A stretch of 34,691 bases of DNA from Massilioclostridium sp965141735 (lineage in GTDB: Bacteria > Bacillota > Clostridia > Oscillospirales > Ruminococcaceae): assembly GCA_965141735.1 (NCBI GenBank), contig CBCSOX010000006.1, positions 1-34,691 of the forward strand, read 5' to 3'. A program made the position numbers and the translations under genes. Shown here one piece after another: positions 1 to 8,440 of this stretch (its first letter is position 1; the number at the start of each line of letters is the position of its first letter). The notes under the pieces were generated by a model. It saw nothing but the letters and a program-made list of their open reading frames with translations, had not been told where the DNA came from and searched no databases.

Positions 1-176
1 TTGCGTTCATGATCAAAAGGCGTAGATTAAAATGTCGATCCGTCTACCTGCAATGCGCCGGAAGCACGTCGGCGCCTCTCAGGTGCCAAAAATGGAAATT
101 TGACGTGATTTCAACTTAAAATGAATTCAAATACCCGGCAGTTTTTTCACAGAGCCACAAAATCCTTCTGCTGCGG

Positions 177-205
177 TTGACAATACAGTTTTCCGGCCGT
201 ATAAT
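177..205 (+). promoter_or_regulatory. Consensus sigma-A promoter
   Basis: TTGACA (177-182), a 17-nt spacer and TATAAT (200-205) match the vegetative consensus perfectly. The predicted transcription start near 212 lies only about 22 nt before a strong terminator hairpin, so most transcripts would be very short unless the terminator is overcome. The next gene on this strand is the nitrilase protein. Confidence 0.8.
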
Positions 206-233
206 AAGGGCAGCAGCTGAACAGGCAAGATGA

Positions 234-271
234 CAAGGGTGTCACCCAATTGGTGACACCCTTGTTTTTTT
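234..271 (+). terminator. Intrinsic terminator or attenuator upstream of the nitrilase gene
   Basis: A perfect 13-bp stem (234-246 with 252-264) closes a 5-nt loop and is followed by seven T. It lies between the consensus promoter at 177-205 and the nitrilase start at 314. It may be an attenuator for that gene or the end of a roughly 60-nt RNA; no upstream gene in the window needs it. Confidence 0.85.
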
Positions 272-313
272 GCGTTTTCATCTGCCACGATCAACAGGAA
301 AAGGAGAACGCTT

Positions 314-3238
314 ATGAAACAAAAAAGACTTTCCCGCGCCCTTGCAGGATTGGTTGCCCTCCTGCTCGCAGCAACGGCGCTCGTTCCAGCGGCATCGGCA
401 AAGCCTGCCGGAGCGACCGACACCGCGATTGAACCGGGCGAGCTGGCGGTTGTCAACTTCGCTCCGGTGTGGGGCGACAAAGAAGCCAACAAGCAGAGCA
501 TCCTTGACTACATGAAACAGGCGGAGGAACAGGGGGTTCGGATGATCCTCTTTCCCGAACTGTGTCTGACCGGCTACGCATCCTCGAGCGACCCTAACTC
601 AGAAACTTATCAGATGGTAGTCAGCCAGGCAGAGACAACCACCAGCCCGATCACTCAGGAAATCGCCTCCTACGCCGATGAATACGACATCTGGGTATTT
701 TTTGGAACATCCGAAAAAATCCCTGGGGACAGCGAACACGCCTACAACTCGGAATTCGCCTGTTCCCCCGATGGTGCAGTGACCTCCTACCAGAAAATCA
801 CTCCGGTGGAAGGAAGCTGGTGCATCCCCGGTCAGACACCTGTCATGGTGAACACCGAATGGGGTAGAGTGGGTCTGAGCATCTGCTACGACACCTATGC
901 GACCCCTGAGCTCGAGCGCTACTACGCAGCAAAGGGCTGCGGCATCGTCCTCAATCCAACTGCGACCTCCCGTGGTTACACCGACCTGGACGGAGACGGG
1001 CAGCGGGATGACCAGGGGTGGGAATGGTACTACAAGAACCGTCTCGAGAGCATCACCTCCCGTGAGGGCATTCTCATCGCAAGCGCAAACCTCGTGGGCG
1101 GAGACGGTCCAATCAAGCCGGACGGCTCTTCCACCTACAACTTCCCAGGAGGCAGTGTGATCGTCGCGGGCGGCTTTGACGGAGGAACATACTACGCGGG
1201 CACAGATGGAACTGATATCATTACATCTACTGAGGGCATGCTCTCTAACACTGCGAAAATCAACCTCGGTTCAATGCCCAGTTCAACCTGCAAAGTGAGC
1301 TCCGACTTCCATCCCGATAACTACGCCAAATGGTACAAGGAACTCGCGGAGAAACAGGCTGCGGGAGAATCCCTCTCCTATTTCTCCGGCGTCACCGACG
1401 GCCCAGTCGCCGCGGTGGCCAATGTCTCCGCCAAGTGGGGGGACAAAACCGCCAACCTCGAGATGATGACAAGCTACATTGAACAAGCGGCTCAGAAGGA
1501 TGTGGACATCCTCGTTTTCCCCGAAACCGTGCTGACCGGATACAGCTGTGAGGACCCTGAAACAGACGGCATCGAGGGCGACCAGTACATGCAGGTTGCG
1601 CTCGCCGAGACCATCCCCGGCCCGTCGACCAACGTCATCTCGGAATATGCCAAGCAATACGACATGTACATTGTCTTCGGCATGCCGGAGAGAACAGACG
1701 CCCCGCTGTATGAGGATCTCTATGGGGAGATGGTGGAGAAGGTGTACAACTCCGCAGCCATCTGCAAACCCGACGGATCGGTTGATTCCTACCAGAAGAT
1801 GCACCGGGCGGGCATCGAGTCCTACTGGTCGGTGTGCGGTGACACCCCCTATCTGCTCGACACCGAGTGGGGGAAAATCGGAGTGGACATCTGCCGAGAC
1901 GGACACTTTTACCCCGAGCTCGGTCGTTATTACGCGGCGATGGGGTGCACCATGCTCATCCACCCGACCGCGACCACCGGCGGCCCCTGGTACCGTGAGA
2001 CGAGAATCGGCTCCTACACCGACCGCGACGGCATGGCGGCGATCACCTGCAACCTGCTCGGTCCGGACGGCATCTACAATGAGGAATGGGATTCCTGGTC
2101 GGGCGGGGTATTCGCAAGCACCAGCCTGATCATCACCAAATACCACGATGAAAACGGCCGGGTGAGCTTTGACCCTGAAACCGGCTCCGCGATTGACCTC
2201 AACGGCACCGGCTCGGCATCCGAAGGATTTGAAGACCGTGGCACCAGCCCCGAGGGCCTTGAAATCGCCAAAATGGATTTGAGCGGCTGCGGCTTTAATA
2301 TCTCCAACTTCAACCCCCTCCTCTTTGCCAAGATGTACGACGAGCTCGCAGTCGAGTCGGTTGCGGGGTACCAGTCCATCTTTTCCACCAACAAGACCAC
2401 CCTCGATCAGGTGATTGCCTACGCCGAGGCGCAAAAGACATCCTCTGCGTTTGAAAGCGTCATCCCGCTGGTACAGCAGTCGTTTACCGAGACGCTCGAC
2501 GCTGCAAAGCTCGTTCAGGGAAGCAAATTTGCCACTCAGCAACAGATTGATCAGGCGTGGATCGGGCTGATGAACGAAATCCACAAGCTCGGCTTTGTCA
2601 AGGCGGATCAGACTACCTTACGCACCCTCTTTGCTTACGCAAGCGGTCTGGAGATGGATTTCTACGCAGACGGCCAAGCAAAAACCGCCTTCCTCACCGC
2701 TCTTGAAACAGCGGCAGCGGTGATCGCGGATGAAAACGCGATGGCAGACTCGGTTGACCCGTCTTACAGCGCATTGATCGAAGCAGTCTCTGCGCTTCGG
2801 TTCAAGGCAGATAAATCGGTGCTCGACCAGCTGCTCGCACAAGCCTCCGGCATTGATCTCACCCCCTATTCCAACGAGAGCGCGGCGATCTTTCAGGCGG
2901 CGTTTGCCGAAGCCCAGGCTGCGGGCCGAGACGCCACCCTCTCGGTGGACGACCAAGCCGCGGTTGACCGCGCAGCTGCGGACCTCCAGGCGGCAATCGA
3001 CGGGCTGACCCTTTTGCAGGCCGCTCCAGGTGAACCGGCTGTGCCGGATGCATCTGCCGCAGACAGCGAACCGGATGGACCGGGAATCATTGCGGGAGAC
3101 GCAACAGCAGCAGCCAGATCAGTCTCCGCCCCGCGCACCGGGGAATCCGGCATCCCAGCTGCTGCCGGCACGCTGTTGATCCTAGCGGTTGCGGCTGCAA
3201 TGGCTGTCCGCAAACAGAATCGACAGCATTTCCGGTAG
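314..3238 (+). CDS. Secreted, probably sortase-anchored tandem nitrilase-superfamily protein
   Basis: A 974-aa extracellular protein predicted to hydrolyse carbon-nitrogen (amide or nitrile) bonds; the substrate is unknown. It opens with a signal peptide (basic start, hydrophobic stretch, ASA cleavage region near residue 30). Two carbon-nitrogen hydrolase domains follow, each with a full Glu-Lys-Cys triad: E82, K161 and C191 in the first, E404, K495 and C527 in the second. About 250 residues of helical FIVAR-like repeats come next. The C-terminus carries APRTG (939-943), a hydrophobic segment and a basic tail, which matches the xPxTG sorting signals used by clostridial class B sortases; such a sortase is encoded at 10005-11003. 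The start is set by AAGGAG just upstream of the ATG. Most family members are cytosolic single-domain enzymes, so a tandem exported form is unusual. Fold and export are well supported; substrate and anchoring are inference. Confidence 0.88.
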   Translation: MKQKRLSRALAGLVALLLAATALVPAASAKPAGATDTAIEPGELAVVNFAPVWGDKEANKQSILDYMKQAEEQGVRMILFPELCLTGYASSSDPNSETYQMVVSQAETTTSPITQEIASYADEYDIWVFFGTSEKIPGDSEHAYNSEFACSPDGAVTSYQKITPVEGSWCIPGQTPVMVNTEWGRVGLSICYDTYATPELERYYAAKGCGIVLNPTATSRGYTDLDGDGQRDDQGWEWYYKNRLESITSREGILIASANLVGGDGPIKPDGSSTYNFPGGSVIVAGGFDGGTYYAGTDGTDIITSTEGMLSNTAKINLGSMPSSTCKVSSDFHPDNYAKWYKELAEKQAAGESLSYFSGVTDGPVAAVANVSAKWGDKTANLEMMTSYIEQAAQKDVDILVFPETVLTGYSCEDPETDGIEGDQYMQVALAETIPGPSTNVISEYAKQYDMYIVFGMPERTDAPLYEDLYGEMVEKVYNSAAICKPDGSVDSYQKMHRAGIESYWSVCGDTPYLLDTEWGKIGVDICRDGHFYPELGRYYAAMGCTMLIHPTATTGGPWYRETRIGSYTDRDGMAAITCNLLGPDGIYNEEWDSWSGGVFASTSLIITKYHDENGRVSFDPETGSAIDLNGTGSASEGFEDRGTSPEGLEIAKMDLSGCGFNISNFNPLLFAKMYDELAVESVAGYQSIFSTNKTTLDQVIAYAEAQKTSSAFESVIPLVQQSFTETLDAAKLVQGSKFATQQQIDQAWIGLMNEIHKLGFVKADQTTLRTLFAYASGLEMDFYADGQAKTAFLTALETAAAVIADENAMADSVDPSYSALIEAVSALRFKADKSVLDQLLAQASGIDLTPYSNESAAIFQAAFAEAQAAGRDATLSVDDQAAVDRAAADLQAAIDGLTLLQAAPGEPAVPDASAADSEPDGPGIIAGDATAAARSVSAPRTGESGIPAAAGTLLILAVAAAMAVRKQNRQHFR

Positions 3239-3270
3239 GAAAAAATCCAACAAAGCAGAGTAATGAAAGA

Positions 3271-3306
3271 AAAGAGACCCGGCGAATTTCGCCAGGTCTC
3301 TTTGAT
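3271..3306 (+). terminator. Probable terminator after the nitrilase gene
   Basis: A 9-bp outer stem (3271-3279 with 3295-3303) and a 4-bp inner stem lie about 30 nt past the stop codon, followed by a weak T-rich tail (TTTGATATTT). Confidence 0.65.
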
Positions 3307-3478
3307 ATTTCAATCGACTGCACCGTGGGGGTGCAAACAGAGGTTGAGGAGCACCCCGATCCCGGCACCTTCAGCCGCATGCCTTTTTTGTATTATTTAC
3401 CAATTACAATCCACGGTGCCTGTAGGGATGCCGCCTTGTGGTTTTTTCGATCCTCAGCAAACGAATCCGAGCCGACGT

Positions 3479-5668
3479 TTAGACTCTGCGCAGCAGGGGG
3501 AGCACCGCCACTGCCGCAGTCCACGCCAGTTCATAGAGGAGCATGGTGATTACCCCGAATTCCGACAGCCCGTCCACCGCGCCGAGCACGCAGAGCAGCA
3601 TCATGCCGAGCACAATGCTCGCAAATACCAGCGTCATCGAGAAGAGCACGAGGGGCTTGAGGCGCTTGGCGGTGACCACCGCCTCAATATAGGAGTAAAA
3701 CTTGCCGTTGTTGGCGACGAGTCCCGAGGCGCGCTCGACTTTCCCCGCCTGTTTGTTGTAGGCCTCGTGGAACCGGGCGGGGAGAATTTTAAACGCCTCC
3801 TCGTCGATTGCAAAGGTGTCGGACAGCCTCTTTTTGGTCACGACCGGGTCGACTGTCTGGACGACAAGATAAATGCCGTTGCTCACCAGGTCATCGAGCG
3901 CGTCGCGCACCTTGAGATCCGCCTGCATGGTGAACATAAACGCCGCAGTGAGGATCCCGGAATTCGCCACATAGATGATATCGAGACCGTCAGGGCGGAA
4001 AAAACGCTCCTCCGCCTCAGTCGGCACCTCCACGTTGTGCCGGATCATCATCTCCCGGCTGCCGATGAGCACCTTGCGCTCGTCCACCCAGGCGGAAACC
4101 CCCATCATGTCCTCAAACACGACCGAATCCACCTTTTTAAGGATTTTCGTCTCCCCGAGGATCACCTGCATAAATGCGTCTCGCAGAATGCTGTTGGACG
4201 CCTCAAACACGCTCGCCGCGTCAAGGATTGCATCGTCGATCCGAGCGCCCGCAAAGGTTTTCATTCCACGCATGCTCACCGTCCCGGCGGGAAACAGATC
4301 GTGGGCAGTAGTGAGCGCCGCATTGAGGTTGCTGAACTCCTCCACCGCCTCGTAGCTGAGCAGCACGGCGGAAACCTTGCTGAGCTTATTCGCCGCCCGC
4401 TGGAGCGGGAGGTTGGCGGCGAGCAGGTAGGAAAACGGGGAGGTGATACAGATGCCTGCAGTGAACGCCGTCAGGCCGACGGCAAAGCTTCCCGCCATAA
4501 ATCCGGAGATAAACGAGAGGATGAGGGAAACCCCGATGCCGACCGGAACGAGATAAAAGCTAAATTTATCGGTGATGTCCTCCAAAAAGGAATAGTACAT
4601 AAAGTCAGTCAAAAAGCCGGCCTTGCGGTTGAAGGAGACGACCGGCCGGTGGGAAACCGTGCCGCGGGTAAATACCTCGGCTAAATCCTCATTTGCCATG
4701 ACTCCACTCGAATACTGTTCGTATTTTTCACTCGAAATAAACTTAAAGTTTTTCACTGTGCGGCCGGCGATCATGGATTTGAAAAAGCTGTTGCAGGTCA
4801 GACCCACAATGGCAATTGGGGCGAGCACAAACGCGTTGCCCCCTGCGGCGAGCCCGTTGCCCTTGGTGATGAGCATCAACACAAGCTGCAATGTGCAGAG
4901 CAGCGCAGTCACAACCGGCAGGCTGTCGCGGTTCATTTTGAGCCGCAGCATCCCCTTGAGCCCAAATATCACAGTGGAAAAAACCGTTCCCATTGCCCCG
5001 AGCAGCAGGACAAGGTTTGCGATGAGATAGCTCATCGGGGAATCAATCGATAAGAGCGCGGGAACTGGCAGCGCAAACTGGGCCGCCGCCGCAATGTAGA
5101 CGCTCACAAGCGAGATTCCCGAGAGGATCAGACCGCGCAGTCGCAGGCTCTTTTTAAGCGCGACGAGATCCTCCTCGATCCGGGTCGCGTCCTCTGGGCG
5201 GTTAAACTCTTGCTCGTTGTCAAACTCCTCTGGCTCGGTGATAAGCGGGGGCTCATCCTCGTGCTCCAGAGTAAAGTCGCTTGCCTTTTCCACCCGCTGC
5301 TGCTTAAATTTCTGGTACTGGCGCAGCGTCTTGGCATCGATGACCGGTTCAGACATCCGGGTCGCCTGAGTCGAGTCCTGCTGAAATTCCTGTTCAAAGC
5401 TGTGAATCGTCGCTGTGCCAAAGAGCAGCGGCTTGGACTTTTGCTTGGTGCTGCTGTAAATATTTTGGGTGGAGGCGTTGAGGAACTCCTCCAGCTTTTC
5501 CTTCTGCGGCGGAGGAGAGGTTTCCTCCTGATATGTAACTTTTGGCGGCTCCTGCTCAGAGGTTTTGTCCGCCGGTCTGTAATCCGCGGCTGGGAGGTCC
5601 CCAGTCTGCCGCTTGAGCTCCTCGAGAATCTCCTCAAAGGTGGCCCCTTCTTTTTGATTCGTTCCCAT
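3479..5668 (-). CDS. P-type-ATPase-like membrane protein lacking catalytic motifs
   Basis: A 729-aa membrane protein. The first ~170 residues are acidic and proline-rich and probably cytosolic; hydrophobic segments follow, then a soluble region and a final membrane pair. The order matches a metal P-type ATPase: membrane pairs, SPF where the CPC/SPC helix sits, then the region that should hold the phosphorylation site, an N-domain-like stretch (GVSAWVDERKVLIGSREMM) and a P-domain-like stretch ending before the last helices. The DKTGT motif reads DLFPAGT (Asp at residue 457) and no GDGxND motif is present, so ion pumping is unlikely. A sensor or scaffold role is inference. ATG at 5668 is preferred over TTG at 5677 because an AAAGAG SD sits 8 nt upstream of the ATG but abuts the TTG. 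It starts 15 nt after rlmB and is probably co-transcribed with it. Confidence 0.8.
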   Translation of the reverse strand: MGTNQKEGATFEEILEELKRQTGDLPAADYRPADKTSEQEPPKVTYQEETSPPPQKEKLEEFLNASTQNIYSSTKQKSKPLLFGTATIHSFEQEFQQDSTQATRMSEPVIDAKTLRQYQKFKQQRVEKASDFTLEHEDEPPLITEPEEFDNEQEFNRPEDATRIEEDLVALKKSLRLRGLILSGISLVSVYIAAAAQFALPVPALLSIDSPMSYLIANLVLLLGAMGTVFSTVIFGLKGMLRLKMNRDSLPVVTALLCTLQLVLMLITKGNGLAAGGNAFVLAPIAIVGLTCNSFFKSMIAGRTVKNFKFISSEKYEQYSSGVMANEDLAEVFTRGTVSHRPVVSFNRKAGFLTDFMYYSFLEDITDKFSFYLVPVGIGVSLILSFISGFMAGSFAVGLTAFTAGICITSPFSYLLAANLPLQRAANKLSKVSAVLLSYEAVEEFSNLNAALTTAHDLFPAGTVSMRGMKTFAGARIDDAILDAASVFEASNSILRDAFMQVILGETKILKKVDSVVFEDMMGVSAWVDERKVLIGSREMMIRHNVEVPTEAEERFFRPDGLDIIYVANSGILTAAFMFTMQADLKVRDALDDLVSNGIYLVVQTVDPVVTKKRLSDTFAIDEEAFKILPARFHEAYNKQAGKVERASGLVANNGKFYSYIEAVVTAKRLKPLVLFSMTLVFASIVLGMMLLCVLGAVDGLSEFGVITMLLYELAWTAAVAVLPLLRRV

Positions 5669-5683
5669 AAAACCCAACTCTTT

Positions 5684-6460
5684 CTATTTGGAATTCTTCG
5701 CTTTTAAGTTCAAACGCTGTCTCGTCACTTCGTACATCAGGATTCCCCCCGCGACTGAGGCGTTGAGGGAATTGATCTGTCCCCGCATCGGCAGCGAGAC
5801 GATCACATCGCATTTGGAGCGCACAAGTTTGCCGAGCCCTTTGCCCTCCGAACCGACGACGAGCGCGACGCCGCCCGAAAAATCGGTTGCGCACCAGTTC
5901 TCCCCGTCCATGTCCGCGCCGTACACCCAGATGCCACGCTCTTTGAGCCTGTCTATTTCCGAGGCGAGGTTGGACACCCGCGCAACGGGCAGGTAGCTCA
6001 CTGCACCCGCCGACGTCTTGGAGACAATGGGGGTCAGCGACGCGCTGCGCCGTTTGGGGATGACAATGCCGTGCGCCCCTGCGCACTCCGCCGTCCGGAT
6101 AAGCGCGCCGAGGTTGTGCGGATCCTCAATTTCATCCGCGATGATCACAAAGGGGGGCTCCCCCTTTTGCTCGGCGGAGGCGAGGATCTCCTCCACCGTC
6201 GCATAACTCGCCGCACAGGGGATGGCCGCCACCCCCTGGTGGCTCGCGCCGCCGCTCATGGCGTCCAGCTTGCGGGAATCCGCGTCCTTGACAACGATGT
6301 CCCGCTCCTTGGCAAGGGAAACGATCTGCCCAATGCTGCCGGTGCGCTCCCCCTTTGCCACAAAAACTGTATCGATCTCCCGCCCGGCTTTGAGGGCCTC
6401 GATGACAGCGTTGCGGCCGACAATGATTTCTTTATCCTGATCAATCTTATTGTTTTTCAT
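5684..6460 (-). CDS. rlmB: 23S rRNA (guanosine-2'-O-)-methyltransferase RlmB (TrmH/SpoU family)
   Basis: A 258-aa SAM-dependent 2'-O-ribose methyltransferase of the SPOUT class that modifies 23S rRNA in the cytosol. The N-terminal RNA-binding domain (GRNAVIEAL, then SHQGVAA near residue 75) resembles the L30e-like substrate-binding domain. The catalytic domain carries the three family motifs: DEIEDPHNLGALIRTAE (about 110-125), VVGSEGKGL (about 200) and LPMRGQINSLNASVAGGI (about 222-240). Together these form the trefoil knot that holds SAM. The length is normal. It heads a minus-strand unit with the P-type-ATPase-like gene 15 nt downstream. YacO/TrmH-type tRNA methylases are close relatives, so the exact target nucleotide is inferred. 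Confidence 0.92.
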   Translation of the reverse strand: MKNNKIDQDKEIIVGRNAVIEALKAGREIDTVFVAKGERTGSIGQIVSLAKERDIVVKDADSRKLDAMSGGASHQGVAAIPCAASYATVEEILASAEQKGEPPFVIIADEIEDPHNLGALIRTAECAGAHGIVIPKRRSASLTPIVSKTSAGAVSYLPVARVSNLASEIDRLKERGIWVYGADMDGENWCATDFSGGVALVVGSEGKGLGKLVRSKCDVIVSLPMRGQINSLNASVAGGILMYEVTRQRLNLKAKNSK

Positions 6461-6493
6461 ACGCTACTCCGTTCAAAAGCATTTCTTTGTAAC

Positions 6494-6502
6494 ATTATAG
6501 CA
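6494..6502 (-). promoter_or_regulatory. Extended -10 promoter of rlmB
   Basis: On the minus strand TGC directly precedes TATAAT (6494-6499), an extended -10 element about 35 bp from the rlmB start codon. No good -35 box is visible at the usual distance. Confidence 0.6.
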
Positions 6503-6548
6503 TAATGACAGTTGTTTTGCACGTTTTTCGGCAAAGTTTGCGGAAAGT

Positions 6549-6818
6549 TCAGCCGAAGTAATAAAACACGACTGCCGTCACCGCAACCCCGAGCGCAAAC
6601 ACCAGCGCGAGCCGGAGGACACCCAGTGCGATGTTTCGGGCGCTGCGTTTTTTCCCCGTCGGCTGCCCCATGCTGCCCAGGTAATCCCTCGCCACATGCA
6701 TCATTTCATTCCGGCCGGAATCGGCCTTATCCGGGTTGACAAAGAGGATAGCCTTTTCAAAGTACTCATTGTTGGTGTTGACCACCTCGATAATGTGCTT
6801 GTTGACGCCTCTGATCAT
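6549..6818 (-). CDS. Small tail-anchored membrane protein of unknown function
   Basis: An 89-aa protein that I do not recognise by function. A soluble N-terminal part contains RGVNKHIIEV and YFEKAILFVNP, followed by a basic linker (KKRSAR) and one C-terminal transmembrane helix (about residues 65-88), so it is probably tail-anchored with the soluble part in the cytosol. ATG at 6818 is chosen because AGGCGGTGA, one mismatch from the ideal AGGAGGTGA, lies 5 nt upstream. An in-frame ATG at 6866 would give 105 aa but has no SD and coincides with the predicted transcription start, so it would have to be leaderless. The promoter is overlapped by the phased GTTGAAA array. The gene is 88 bp upstream of rlmB on the same strand. 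Confidence 0.7.
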   Translation of the reverse strand: MIRGVNKHIIEVVNTNNEYFEKAILFVNPDKADSGRNEMMHVARDYLGSMGQPTGKKRSARNIALGVLRLALVFALGVAVTAVVFYYFG

Positions 6819-6872
6819 TGCTTTCACCGCCTCAAAATCATTTCTATTCGAAGTGTTGGCGGGCATCAGAAA

Positions 6873-6903
6873 ATTATACAGGATGTAATCGAAAACTTGT
6901 CAA
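6873..6903 (-). promoter_or_regulatory. Promoter of the tail-anchored protein gene
   Basis: On the minus strand TTGACA (6898-6903) and TATAAT (6873-6878) are both perfect but separated by 19 nt, longer than optimal. One degenerate box of the adjacent array (6888-6896) lies inside this spacer, which suggests regulator-dependent activity. Confidence 0.65.
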
Positions 6904-6981
6904 TATACCGTTGAAAACTTGGTGGAAAGAGTTGAAAAGAATTTGGTATAAGTTGAAAACTCAGTTGAAAGAGTTGAAAGG
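6888..6981 (+). repeat. Helically phased array of 9-bp GTTGAAA boxes
   Basis: GTTGAAAAC-type boxes begin at 6910, 6931, 6952 and 6973, exactly 21 bp apart (two helical turns). A degenerate box lies 22 bp before the first (6888). Secondary boxes at 6922 (GTGGAAAGA) and 6964 (GTTGAAAGA) sit 12 bp into their units, so a unit reads 9-bp box, 3-bp gap, 9-bp box. A further isolated GTTGAAAAC lies at 7017. On the minus strand the boxes read TTTTCAAC or TTTCCAC, loosely resembling DnaA boxes. The array starts within the promoter at 6873-6903 and extends upstream of its -35. The binding protein is unknown. Confidence 0.75.
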
Positions 6982-7135
6982 TTCGATTATTTCTTGTTTA
7001 ACAATCTTTTGGCCGTGTTGAAAACTGTTGAGATTCCTCCACCTACTCTACGTATATTCAAAATGGCGCATATAATCCTAAAATTATCTAGGAAATACTT
7101 TTTTCCGACAATTCAGCGATCTGTCTAAAAATCTC

Positions 7136-7164
7136 TTGACAAACTGCGGTTTGTATGATACCAT
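7136..7164 (+). promoter_or_regulatory. Promoter of the HTH protein gene
   Basis: TTGACA (7136-7141), a 17-nt spacer and TACCAT (7159-7164), with TGA directly before the -10 as an extended element. Transcription would start near 7171, downstream of the ATG at 7155, which supports the later TTG start of the gene. Confidence 0.65.
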
Positions 7165-7202
7165 GTGCGTCAAAAAACGGTAATTTTGGAAGGAGACTGT
7201 TT

Positions 7203-7496
7203 TTGCCGAAATTTGTATCTTTTGAAGCACTCGGTCAGCCGGAGGCCTACCTCACCCCAAAAGCAGGGGGCAGCAACCACAGCCAGATCAGCCAGGCCTC
7301 CCACGCTGTCGCCGGGATTATCGACTCGGAGCTGACCCCCCGGCAGCGGCAGATCATCCAGCTCTATTACACCCAGCGCCTCAACACGACGCAGATCGCC
7401 GAACTCCTTAAAATCAACAAATCCACCGTCTCCCGCACCCTCGCACGGGCGCAGAACAAGGTGTACCGCTTCCTACGCTACTACAGGTTCCGGTGA
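7203..7496 (+). CDS. Orphan sigma-70 region 4-like HTH protein
   Basis: A 97-aa predicted DNA-binding protein. The C-terminal 60 residues form a sigma region 4 or LuxR-type helix-turn-helix: LTPRQRQIIQLYYTQRLNTT, then IAELLKINKSTVSRTLARAQ, ending in the basic KVYRFLRYYRFR. No region 2 is present, so it is not a full sigma factor; YlxM-like or sigma-like regulators of small size are the nearest known type. The start is TTG at 7203, because GGAAGGAG (7188-7195) lies 7 nt upstream and the promoter start point falls after the in-frame ATG at 7155. It stands alone on the plus strand next to the GTTGAAA array, which makes that array a conceivable target, though nothing in the sequence proves it. 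Confidence 0.75.
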   Translation: MPKFVSFEALGQPEAYLTPKAGGSNHSQISQASHAVAGIIDSELTPRQRQIIQLYYTQRLNTTQIAELLKINKSTVSRTLARAQNKVYRFLRYYRFR

Positions 7497-8440
7497 GGGA
7501 TTCCATCTGCCAACCGCTGCTTGATGCCCCTGTGCATCGCGTCGTCTCAGCCGGGAGAATCTAGCGATGAAGGAACAAGGAATCACAGATCATACAGCAA
7601 GATGCGACAGCGATTTTGTCTCCCTGACATGAAATCCTTTTTGGATCGTTCACCGCGCCACAGGGACGGAACACAAGTTGTGCCTGTTCGAAGCTGTAAC
7701 CACGCATTTCCAAGTACAAGCGCATGCGCTCTGCCCGCCGGTTCCTCCTCAGTTCATCCCAATACCAAACGCGATCTGTTTTTTCTCTGTCTCTTTTGCC
7801 GGACTACAAAACAGAACAACGATGACCCTCCGGCAAAGCCGGGGGGGCTTCATATGCGGACAAAGCCCCTTGTTCTTCGCTGAGGTGCGCTCCGTCAGCC
7901 GCGTAGCAATGTATCTTGCCGCACGTAAGCGAACCATTGGGTCGGAGCGTTCTCTGTTCCCTATCTGCCCTTTTTACTAATTTCTAGTATTCTCTGCGTT
8001 CTTTTCTCTGCTGTTTCCCCATCGTATCCACACGAAACCCCCGGGTCCAGCACTTGCACCTCAGATTTCAGTTCCAACAGCTTCCTGCATCTCCCCCATT
8101 CAGATATCCCATTTAACTAGGAACTGCCGTGTTGGATGGAATTTCTTCCAGATTCGGATCTGGACCAAGCATACCTGCTGGTTGATGCTCATTCCCTTCT
8201 AAACTGTATGGCTGCCTTATTGCGCTCCCTGCTACATCTTGCTCTGACGCAATACTTCCCTGCCAAATTTGGTCCATGTACTTATTTTGGATGGGATATG
8301 TACTTGACGTCATCCGGACTCACCTTTTGCGATTCGTTATACAGCCGACTGACCGCATTTTCATACCAGCTAAGGGAAATTTTTTTCAGTCTCATCTCCC
8401 TCGATTTTTTGAGCCGCTAACCCTGCCAGTGGGTTTGATA
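7497..8440. other. Gene-free region with decayed coding remnants
   Basis: About 940 bp without a convincing gene. On the minus strand a 37-codon reading frame (8395-8282) and an overlapping 66-codon frame (8313-8113) read like one broken small gene, but neither has a good SD and I recognise neither. A GC-rich hairpin (CTCCGGC/GCCGGGG) lies near 7829-7850 in a stretch that reads better on the minus strand. The composition suggests the remains of a mobile or repeated element; no transposase motif or terminal repeats are visible. Confidence 0.4.

Noticed and set aside
127..501. A 124-codon minus-strand frame overlapping the promoter, terminator and signal peptide region at the left end.
   Set aside because: It runs antisense through the nitrilase signal peptide and the terminator hairpin, has no SD and no recognisable features.
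6888..7030. The GTTGAAA array as a replication origin.
   Set aside because: No dnaA, dnaN or other origin genes lie nearby and no perfect TTATCCACA box is present; a DnaA-related role for the boxes remains possible but oriC is not supported.
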